Below, in pieces: positions 20,401-32,400 of a stretch of DNA of 64,000 nucleotides. How positions within the stretch are numbered: position 1 is the first letter of the stretch; every line of letters begins with the position of its first letter. This DNA is from Novipirellula caenicola (lineage in GTDB: Bacteria > Planctomycetota > Planctomycetia > Pirellulales > Pirellulaceae): contig NZ_BAABRO010000001.1 in NCBI RefSeq assembly GCF_039545035.1, positions 806,001 through 870,000 of the forward strand. The letters are read 5' to 3'. A model generated the notes under the pieces. It was not told the origin of the DNA, ran no database searches, and saw nothing but the letters and a program-made list of their open reading frames with translations. The position numbers and the translations under genes were made by a program.

Positions 20401-23400
20401 CAACATCGACGATCTGGTAGATGACGGCGATGCGAGGCTGAGTGGGATCCACTATGTCGGTCGCGATCTGGTGGTCGGCAGCAACAACATCCAACTTCTC
20501 GAAGGCGATGTGCTGTTTTCTACCGTCACCGAAGAATGGATCAATGGCGGCAGCGAGCAAATTTACGCGCATGACATTTTGCTATTCCGGCCGGTGACCG
20601 TTGGAAATTATTCGAGCGGGACGCTGTCGTTATTGTTCGATGGTTCCGACGTGATCGGCAATTTGGACATCAACGCGTTCACCTTAGTCGAAGAAGCGAC
20701 CACGGTGGGAACCACGACGCCGACGAATCTAAACGCGGGCGACTTTCTGATTTCGCACGCCGGATTTAGCAATCGAGTCTATCGCTATGAACCGGGCACG
20801 TTGGGGGCAACGAGCTCGGGAACGATGTCGATCTTTCTTGATGGCACCGACTTTGGCGTCGATACTGGTTTCCGCGGACTGGACCTTGTTGAACGAAGCA
20901 TTCGGATTGGTGATACCACGCTGACCAGTGGCCAATTGTTGGCGACGCTGCACGTCGACGACAACGCGATTGGCGGAATTGCCACAACCCGTGACGACAT
21001 CTTTTTGCTGAACGTCACCGAAACAGGAGCCACCAGCGCGGCGACGGCGTCGGTATTCTTTCAAGGCGACGACATTGGTCTGAATACCGCCACGTGGCAA
21101 GAGCAACCATGGGGATTGTCGTTGGCCAGCACGACGGCGGTCAGCACGATCACGGTCGATGCCGAGACCACGGGCGATGGCGGATTGAGTATCAATGAGG
21201 ACGGTGGTGACGACGTCTACTTAGTCGCCGATGACGGCGGCGCCATTCTCGGGGGGCGTACATCGATTACGATCGAGGTCCAGTATTCATCGACCGACAC
21301 CAATGGCGCACAGCCGCTATTTGCCTATGCATCCCCGTCAACCGACAACGAGCTGTTGCTGTACATTGACGCCGCGGGCAATCTTGGGCTGTATTTCAAC
21401 GGCGGGCTCACGTCATCCAGCGCAATCGACTATCGCAGTTTGTCCGACGGCGAGATGCAATCGTTGGCGGTGACTTGGGACAATGCCGCGGGTGATTGGC
21501 AGGTGTTTGTCAACGGCATCTTGGTCGACAGCGGTACCGGATTGAACACCGGTCAAACCTTTGACGCCGGAGGCACGTTGCAGTTTGGTCAGGAACAAGA
21601 CGGAAACGGAACAAACTTTGACACCAGCCAGACGTTTCATGGCACTTACTACAACGTCCGTGTTTTCGACGACGTTCGCAGCAAAGCCGAGATTGCGGCG
21701 ACCTATAACTCAAGTTTGCCACACGATACAAGCGGCTTGTTGGCGCAGTGGGACTTTGACCACTTGTCATCCGACGGCGTGATCACTGAATCGGTCAGCG
21801 GCAACAATTTAACAGTCAATCACACGTCGCAAAGCGGCTTTACTGCCAGCACGCCGTCATTGACGTTTTTAGTCGATGAAAACGCCAACACTGGCACGGT
21901 CATCGGCAGCGTCGTGGCTACCGATGCCGACCGGGATGCCAAGATCGCGTCGCTGTTGGCCGCAGATCCAGATCTGGTTTACAGCGCCGTCACCGGCAAG
22001 TTTTACAAGACGATCAGCGCTGCACAAACGTGGGCGAATTCGCAAACCGCCGCCGTGTCATCGACACTGAGTGGGGTCTCGGGTGAATTGGTTACCATTC
22101 ATTCAGCGGCCGAAAACGAATTGATCACCGATTTTCGCAACACGGTGGGTGCCGATTTGTGGATCGGTGCATCCGACCAAACCATCGAAGGGCTATGGCA
22201 ATGGCAAGCCGGTGATGCGGATGGTGACTCATTCTGGCTGGGAACGTCCACGGGCAGCGTGCAGAACGACGCCTACACCAATTGGATTTCGGGCGAACCC
22301 AACGCCGTCTCGCCCGACCATGACTTTGCTCGGATCACCGGGACCGGACAATGGGGTGAACGCGACAGTTCGTCCAGCTATGGTTACGTGGTGCAGTGGG
22401 ATGCCGACGCGGTGTTGGACCAGACGAACGAGCTGAACTACTCGATCGCATCACAAACCACCGCGGGTGCCTTCGCAATCGATGCAGACAACGGTCAAAT
22501 CACGGTTGCCGATCGATCGCTGCTTGATACCGAAACCGACACCACGCACAGCGTCACCGTGCGTGTGACGGCCGCCAGCGGGCACTCGTACGACAAGACC
22601 TTTGATGTACTTGTCAAGAACGTCAGTGGCGAAGCGGAACAATCGGTGCCAGGCACCCAAACGGTGGCCGAAGATTATCCCGTCGTCTTTGGCGCTGCAA
22701 CCGGCAATGCGATTACCGTTAGCGATGGCGGTCCCAGCAACAACCGATTGCAGGTTTCGATCTCGGTTACCGACGGCATCCTGACGCTATCGCAAACCAC
22801 GGGATTGACCATCATAAGCGGTGCGAACACAAGCGATACGATGGTGATCGAGGGGACCGAATCGGATTTGAACGCGGCGTTTGAAGGGATGGTGTTTCAA
22901 CCGGACGCCCACTTCAGCGGTGCCGTGAACCTGCAGATGACCACCTCGTCCGTCGCCGATTTAGAGGGGCACTACAGTTTTGATTCTGGCGATGCGAGTG
23001 ATGACAGTGCAGGGACGTCGCACGATGGCGTCATGCAGGGGAACGCGTCGACGGTGGTCGGCGCGGATCGTGGCACCGTACTGACTCTAGATGGCAGCGG
23101 CGACGGTATCGACATCACCGGGACCCTGGGCAGTTCGGCTAATGTGACGCTTGCCGCGTGGGTCAATTTGACCGCGAGCGGTTCGCAAGGGTCCGAAGTG
23201 ATCAGTATCGCGGATTCGCTAATACTGCGGCTCGATGAAAATGGCAACGGCGTCTCGGGGATCTTCTACGACGGCAGTTCATGGGTTTCCGTTGCCTCGG
23301 GTCGTTTTATCGAGGGAACGGGTTGGCATCACGTCGCATTCACATTCGATGACGTCAACAATCGTCAACAGCTTTACATCGATGGCCAACGTGTGGCGCA

Positions 23401-26400
23401 AAGCAATTCGACGTCCAGCATTGTCTATGACGACTACAGCAAAACGACGATTGGCTACCATGCCAATGGTTCGACGATGTACGATTTTGACGGTTTGATT
23501 GACGAAGCAAGGATTTACAGCCGTGCGCTTTCGGCTGATGAGATTGCGAATCTAGCAGCGGACAATCTGCGGTCGGTCGATACCGTCACGATTGACGTGG
23601 TTCCGCTAAACGACGCACCGGTGTTCGGCACTGATGGCGACGGCAGCACGACGTTGCCCATTCCCGACAGCCTGTTCGATCTTGGATTCAGTAGCGTGGT
23701 CCAAACCGACGGCAAAATTGTGATGGTCGGTTCCTCGTACTTTAACGACAACGACATCACGGTCGTGCGTTTCCACAGCAATGGCGAGCTCGACTTGACC
23801 TTTGGCGGCGGCGATGGGATCGCGACGCTGGATGCCGGTGGCAGTGAAATGGCGGTGGATGTCGCCCTGCAATCCGACGGCAAAATCGTCGTCTTGGGCA
23901 CGTTCGACAACGATTTGATCGTTGCTCGCTTTAACACCGCCGGCGTGCTCGATACAAGTTTCGACAGCGACGGTTACGCAATTACCGACGCGGGTGGAAT
24001 CGACTCGGCCGCCGCGATCGCGATCCAAAGCGACGGCAAGATCGTCGCTGCGGGGACCACCGATGCCGGCGGTAATAACTTTGCCGTGGTGCGTTACAAC
24101 ACCGACGGGTCGCTTGACACCACTTTCAGCGGTGATGGCAAAGTCGAGATCGATTTTGGAGCGAGTTCCGACGATGTCGCAAATGCACTGCTCATCCAAA
24201 AAGACGGCAAGATTGTACTCGGCGGAAAAAGCAATGACCAATTTGCGCTGGCCCGGTTGACTTCCGCCGGCGTGTTGGACACCAGCTTTGACGCCGATGG
24301 ATTGTTGACGACTGATTTTGGAATGGGTGACGAAATCATCAGCGGATTGGCTCAACAGTCCGATGGCAAAATTGTGGCCGCCGGTACCGCCAACTTGGAC
24401 TTTGCACTCGCTCGCTACAACAGCGACGGATCCCTCGATACGTCCTTTGATACCGACGGCCTGCAAACCTCCGATTTAGGGGCGACCGAACGAGCCTATA
24501 GCGTTGCGATCACCGCGACGCAAAGAATCGTTGTGGCAGGAAGCACCGATTTGATGGGCAGCAACGACGTGATGCTGCAACAATACAACGCCGACGGATC
24601 TCTTGACACCCATTTCAATTCGGTCGGCACGGTCATAACCGTGGTCAATGGCAGCGAAGAGTACGGCTACAACGTGCAACTGCTGGCGGGTGGAGGCATT
24701 TCGGTTGCCGGCAACGTGCAAAACACCGGATTCTTGTTGAATCAGTACAACGCGGACGGCAGTCTAGATACTGATTTTGCGCCGACCGCCAATCGGATCG
24801 ATGCAAACCCTACCTACGTCGAAGGTTCCGCGGCAGTGGTGCTGGACAACAGCGTCAGTGTATTCGACCAAGAACTAAGTACGTCCGGTAACTTTAGCGG
24901 TTCGACGATTGCGCTCCTTCGACGCGAAGGCACCAACGCGGACGATGTGTTTGGATTTAGCGATGGCAATGGGCTGAGTTTTTCCGCAGACTCGCTATAC
25001 AAGAATGGTCAAATCATCGCGACATTTAACATCACGACACCTGGGCTTGTCGTCATCACGTTTACCGACGCCAATGGCGAGGTTCCGGACCAAACGGATG
25101 TCAACAACGTTTTCCGCCAAATGACGTACGCCAACAACAGCGACTCACCCGAGGCGTCGGTCGAGTTGTTGTGGTATTTCCTCGATGGCAACGCGGGGGC
25201 ACAAGGATTCGGATCCAGTTACTATGTCACCGACGTGATGACCGTCAACATCATTGCCACTAACGATGATCCGACGAACGCCGGCAGTCTGCCAAGCGAC
25301 ATCTCGGTCACCGAAGGGGTGTCGGGCGAGGTGGATCTGTCGCAAATCGATTTGAGTGACGTCGACCATGGCGGCGGCAATCTGACGGTAACCTTGACGA
25401 CGGCAAGCGGTGGTAACTTGACCGCCAACAGTGGTGGTGGCGTTACGATCGGTGGCAGTGGGACGGGGCTTTTAACCTTGACCGGTACCCTAGCCGATTT
25501 GAACACCTACCTGGATACCGCCAGCAATATCACCTACCTCCATAGCGTCGCGGATACCGCTGGCGACAATGCTGACACGATTACGGTCAAGGTCAATGAC
25601 AACGGTAACACCGGCACCGGTGGTGGCAACGATGTCAATTTAGGATCGGTTAACGTCGACATCACGGAAGTAAATGATGCCCCCGTGATCACCAGCGATG
25701 GAGGTGCTGACACCGCCAACATCAATATCCAAGAAAACACGACCGCCGTCACCACGGTGACGGCGGACGACATTGACCAGCCGGCGCAAACGTTGACGTA
25801 TTCAAAAGCGGGCGGCGCCGATCAGGCCTTGTTTAGCATCGATAGCGGCACGGGAGAGTTGACGTTCATCGCTGCACCCGACTTTGAAAATCCCGATGAC
25901 GTCGGTGGCGACAATACGTATGAAGTCATCGTTCAGGTTTCCGATGGGACGCTCTCCGATTCGCAAACGATCATGGTCACCGTCACCGATGTTTCCAATA
26001 CATTGGTCGTGACAACCGCGGTGGACAACAATGACAGCAGCATCGCGGTCGGCGCCAGCTATGACATTGAATGGCTAAACGCAAACAAGGGAACCGATGG
26101 CGAGATCAGTCTTCGTGAGGCGATCATCGCTGCGAATAACACCGCGGGCTTGGATACGATCAGCTTCGACATCGCTGGTGCCGGTGTGCACACAATCGGT
26201 CTGCTGAGCGTGCTGCCGAGCGTCACCGAAGCGATCACGATTGACGGGTATACGCAATCCGGATCAAGTCTCAATACGGCGGCCAACGGTAGCAACGCGG
26301 TCCTGCACATCGAGCTTGACGGAACGAACACCGGCGCGGGAGCAAGCGGATTGAAGTTGGTGGCAGGATCGGATGGCAGTACGATTCGCGGCTTGGCGAT

Positions 26401-29400
26401 CAATCGTTTTAGCGGCAGCGGCATCGAGATCAACAACAGCGACAACAATACCATTGTCGGTAACTTTCTCGGCACCAGCGTCGACGGAACAAGTGGCCAG
26501 AGCAATGTCTATGGCGTCAACGTGACCAACGGCGCGAACAACAACACGATCGGCGGCTCGGCTGCGGGCGACCGAAACGTGATCTCTGGCAACACCACCG
26601 CCGGTGTGTACATCAGCAGCTCGGATAACATTGTCGCGGGAAATCTGATCGGATTGAACGCCGCGGGCACCGCCGCGATCGCGAATACTCGCGGTGTTTA
26701 TCTACTGAATGCAGCGAACACGTTGATCGGTGGCACGTCGGCCGGTGCGAGAAATGTGATCTCGGGCAACAGCATTGACGGCGTGTTGGTGACGGGAGCC
26801 TCTTCGGCCGGAACGCGGATCGAAGGCAACTACATCGGCACTAACGCTGCGGGGGACGCAGGCATTGCCAACTTGATCAAAGGGGTCGGATTGACCACCA
26901 ATGCCACCGGAGTCACCGTCGGCGGCAGCGCTGCGGGTGCTGGCAACGTGATCTCGGGGAACTCGAACACGGGGATCTATATCGCCAGCGGCGGCAATCT
27001 GGTCATAGCGAACTCTGTTGGACTCAATGCGGCAGGCACCTCGGCGGTCGCCAACGGCACCGGCGTGTACATCTACCACGCCGCCAACAACACCATCGGT
27101 GGCGCGAGCGTCAATGAACGCAATGTGATTTCGGGCAACACATCCTACGGCGTCTACATTAGTGGATCGGGATCGACGGGAAATCAAGTCCAAGGCAACT
27201 ATATCGGGACCAACGCAGCGGGCGATGCTGCGGTCGCCAATACGACGGCCGGTGTCAGCATTGCCGCCAGTGCCGCGAACAATACGATCGGCGGTTCCGT
27301 CGCAGGTGCCGGCAACGTGATTTCCGGCAACACCGGCTATGGTGTGTACGTCAATGCATCCGACAACACCGTCGCCGGAAACACCATCGGGTTGAATGCA
27401 TCGGGCACGGCCGCGATTGCCAACAACTACGGTGTGCATGTGCTTAGCTCGACCGACAACTTGATCGGTGGCACCACGGCGGCAGCGCGGAACGTGATTT
27501 CGGGAAACACGCTCGATGGAATCTACATCAGTGGCGCCACCGCCACCGGCAATCAAATCCACGGCAACTACATCGGCACCAACGCCGCGGGAACCGCCGC
27601 GATCGGAAACTCGCGTTTCGGCGTCAGCCTGCTGAACAACGCATCCGCCAACGCCATCGGAGGTACCGTCAGCGGCGCTGGCAATCTGATCTCTGGCAAC
27701 CTCAGTTCAGGCGTCTACGTTAGCGCCGCGGGTAACACCGTTGCTGGAAATTTCATCGGGCTGGATGTCACCGGCACCTCGGCGATCGCCAACAGCACGG
27801 GCGTCTACATCAACAATGTCGGCAACACCACGATCGGTGGTACGACGTCGCTGGCACGCAACGTCATCTCCGGTAACACCACCGACGGGATCTATATTAC
27901 AGGCACTTCTGCGACTGGGAACCTGGTCCAAGGCAACTACATCGGAACCAACGCCACCGGAACCGCGGCCGTGGGGAACGGCAACGCGGGGATCAACATC
28001 GCTTCCACCGCGGCGGGCAACACGATCGGCGGAACCGCCACGGGCGCTGGAAACCTGATCTCAGGGAACGCAAATTACGGCGTTTATACCGCGGCGAGCA
28101 ACACAACGATTCAAGGCAATTTCATCGGCACCGATTCCGCAGGCACGAGTGCGATTGCCAACGGTGCAGACAATTCCGCAACGGGTGGTATTTATATTGC
28201 CGGTGGTTCGGGTAGCACGATTGGCGGGACAACCACGTCGTCTCGCAATGTGATTTCGGGCAATGGGGGTGCCGGCATCTGGATCAACGCAGGTGGCGAC
28301 ACCACGACCATCCAAGGTAACTACATCGGAGTCGATGTGACCGGTGACACCGCACTTGGAAATGGCCGCTGGGGGATTGTCAATCAATCGGGTGACAACG
28401 TTCAAATCGGCGGTACTGCTGCGGGCGCCGGCAACGTGATCTCGGGAAATACCAATTCCACTGGCGGTGTGTTCGTCGGCCCGACTGCGGATGGAACCGT
28501 GATCGAAGGCAATCGCATCGGGATCGGTGCGACGACCACCACTGCACTTAGCTCCGTTCAAATGACTGGCATTTGGATTGCAAGCGGTTCATCCAACACA
28601 CGAATCGGCGGCACAACTGCGGCAGCCGGAAACACGATTGCTCGTAACGGAGTTGGGGGTGGCATCAAGGTCATTGGGAATTCCGTCGGCAACACGATTC
28701 AGCGGAACAGCATCTTTGGCAACGCGGGGATTGGCATCGATCTGAACGACGACGGCATCACCACCAACGATGGTGCGACGACGAGCGGTGCAGCCAACTT
28801 AATGATGGACTCGCCAGTGGTCGCCACCGCCAATCTCGTCAGTAATGATCTATCGTTGGCCGGTTACGTCGGTTCCGCTGCGAACCAGGCGACGTTCGCG
28901 AATTCGCGTGTCGAGTTCTTCATCAGCGACGAAAGCTTCGCCAATGGTAGCGGCCAAACCTATCTTGGATTCTTGACCACCGATGCTAGCGGTAACTTTA
29001 GCGGCACGCTGGATGTCACCGGATTGGGGCTGAGCCAAAACGCCACGATCACCGCGACCGCTACCGACAGTTCAGGAAACACGTCCGAATTCGGAGTCAA
29101 TTTCGCCGTCAACGTGGCTCCGACTGCAAACGCGGATACCGATACCGCCGTCGAAGCGGGTGGCGTCAGCAACGGCACCGCTGGAACCAATCCCACCGGA
29201 AACGTGCTAAGCAACGACACCGACCCGGACGGCGGAGACACCCAAACCATCGTTGGCGTCGCTGCGGGCACGGTCGGCAGCGCGTCGAACAATGTGGGCA
29301 GCGATGTCGCGGGGCTCTATGGCACGCTACAGATCGCAGCCAACGGGGCGTATGTCTACACGGTCGACAACAACAATGCCGCGGTACAAGCACTGCGAAA

Positions 29401-32400
29401 CAGTGGCGATACCTTGACCGATGTATTCACCTACACGATGAACGATTCAGGCGGAATGCAGAGTACCGCCCAAGTGACGATCACGATCGAAGGTGCCAAC
29501 GATGCTCCCGACGCCGCGGACGTGACAAAGACCATCAACGAAGACACCTCGTTGACGTTGACGGCAGCCGACTTTGGTTTTACCGATGTCGACAGCGGTG
29601 AATCGATGACCGCGGTTCGAATCGATGCGTTACCCGCCGCGGGCACACTCACCTTGCTCGGCAGCGGCCCGGTGACCTCGGGACAAGTCATCTCGATCGC
29701 TGACATCAACGCAAACAAACTGGTTTTCACCCCCGCAGCCAACGCGAATGCGACGGCGTACGCGACGATTGCCTTTAGCGTGGCCGATGCAAACAGCACG
29801 TTCGACGGTACTCCCAACACGATCACCATCGACGTGACCGCCGTCAATGACGCCCCGGTGCTGGACAATTCCGAGACGTTCACCTTGACCGAGATCAGCG
29901 AGGACGAAACCAGCAACCCTGGCAACACCGTCGCTTCGATATTGGCCAGTTTGTCGGGCGACCGGGTCACCGATGTCGACGCTGCCGCAAACGAGGGGAT
30001 CGCGGTTCAATCGATCAGCGGCGGCAACGGAACGTGGCAATATTCACTCGACGGCACCGCCTGGATTGACATCGGGACCGTCAACACCAGCGCTTCGTTG
30101 CTGCTACGCGCAAGTGACTATCTGCGTTATGTCCCGGATGCAATGAACGGCGAAACCACGTCGATCTCGTTTGTCGCTTGGGACCAAACCAACGGAACCG
30201 AAGGAAGCAAGGTCAGCACGACGGCAACGGGTGGAACCACCGAGTTTAGCAGCAATGTCGGCACTGCCATGGTGACCGTCACCTCGGTCAACGACGCACC
30301 GACGATCACCAATGCAGCCACCGTCAACTTGCCTGGCACGAACGAAGACACCGCTTCCAGTCCGACCGATGTCAATTCGATTCTGGCTTCGGCGGGCTGG
30401 GCCGACGTGGACACCGCCGCGGCCAAGGGAATCGCCGTCACCGGGGTTAACAGCAACGGCAATTGGCAATATTCGACCGATGGGACAAACTGGACCTCCT
30501 TTAGCGGAATCACCCCGACCAACGCGTTGCTATTGAGTGCGTCGACACAAATTCGCTTCTCGCCTGATGCGAACAATGGCGAAACGGCGACGTTTGACTT
30601 TGTTGCTTGGGATATGACGACCGGTTCGCCGTCAACTTTTGGCTCGCCATCCTACGCCGACCCCAGCGGTGGTGATGGGACCTCTGCGTACTCAAGCGAA
30701 TCGGCCACCGCATCCACCGTGGTCACCGACGTCAACGACCCCGTCGCCGTGGTGGCCGACACCAATGTCGCCACTGAGGCAGGCGGCATTGCCAACGGGA
30801 CGGCAGGTGTCAATCCAACCGGAAACGTACTGGATAATGACTCCGACGCGGATGCCGGCGACACCCGAAATGTTAGCGGCGTCGCCGCGGGCGTTGCCGC
30901 ATCCGCAACAGGCAACGTTGGGGCAAATGTCGCTGGGACGTATGGATCGATCAACATCGCCTCGAACGGCAGCTACAGCTATACCGTCGATAATAACAAT
31001 CCTGATGTCCAAGACCTGCTTTCCAATAGCGACACGCTGACGGATGTCTTCACCTACACCGTCCAGGACGCGTCGGGAGCCGAGTCCACCACTCAAGTCA
31101 CGATCACCATCCAAGGGGCCAACGATGCTCCGGTGGCCATCGTTGACAGCGACCATGCCTACGAAGCTGGCGGCGTTGCCAACGGCACCGCGGGCACCGA
31201 TCCGTCGGGCAATGTGCTCAGCAACGATGACCAAGTCGACTCGGGCGACACGTGGACGATCACCGGAGCGGCACAAGGCGTCGTGGGATCAACTAGCGGT
31301 TCGGTCGGTTCGGCGGTCACAGGAAACTACGGCACCATCACGATCAACTCCGACGGTAGCTACACGTACAACGTCGACAACAACAATGCAACCGTCCAGG
31401 CACTGCGAACGCCGAGTGACACGCTGACTGACGTCTTCTCGTACACCGTATCGGATGCTGCGGGACTCGAATCAACGGCCCAGATCACGATCACACTGCA
31501 TGGGGCGAACGATGATCCCATCGCCGTCGTTGACACTCCCACCGCGGTTACGGCGGGTGGGTACGCTGGCGGTACCCCCGGGACCGATCCGACCGGCAAC
31601 GTTTTGGCCAACGATACCGATGTCGACTCGGGTGATACCAAAACGGTCGATGGCGTGGCCGCCGGGGTACAAGCGTCGGCAAGCGGTTCGGTGGGATCGG
31701 CCGTCACCGGCAGCTATGGTTCGATCACCATCGCCGCCAATGGCGTCTACACCTACACCGTCGATAACAACAACTCCGCGGTGCAGGCGCTGCGGACCAG
31801 CAGTGATACGCTCACCGACGTATTCACCTACACAATGATCGACGCCGACGGCGCGGCCTCGACCACTCAAGTCACGGTCACCATCCAAGGGGCCAACGAC
31901 GCTCCGATTGGCGTCGACGATACGGCCACCGCTGTCGAAGCGGGTGGAGTAGGGAACGCCTCCGCGGGCACGAATCCGACCGGCAACGTGTTGACCAATG
32001 ACACCGATTTGGACTCAGGCGATACAAAAACGGTCAGCGGCGTTGCGGCCGGCTCGCAAGCCAGTGCGTCGGGCTCGGTGGCCACCGGAGTATCGGGAGC
32101 GTACGGCGATATCACGATCAATTCCGATGGTTCCTACAGCTACGTCGTCGACAACAACAACGCCGCGGTTCAGGCACTTCGGACCTCAGGCGACACGTTG
32201 ACCGACGTGTTCACCTACACGATGGTCGACACCGACGGACTCGATAGTACCGCCGAAATCACGATCACGATCCGGGGTAGCAATGACAGCCCGTATGACA
32301 TCACCACCACCGATTTAACAATCGCCGAGAACCTCGCTGATGATCAGGTGGTTGGCAGCGTTACCGCGTATGACATCGACGCGGGTGACTCGTTCATCTT

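Noticed and set aside
26702-27562. Long antisense open frame in the beta-helix region
   Set aside because: It reflects the repetitive codons of the NVISGN repeats read backwards; no independent support.
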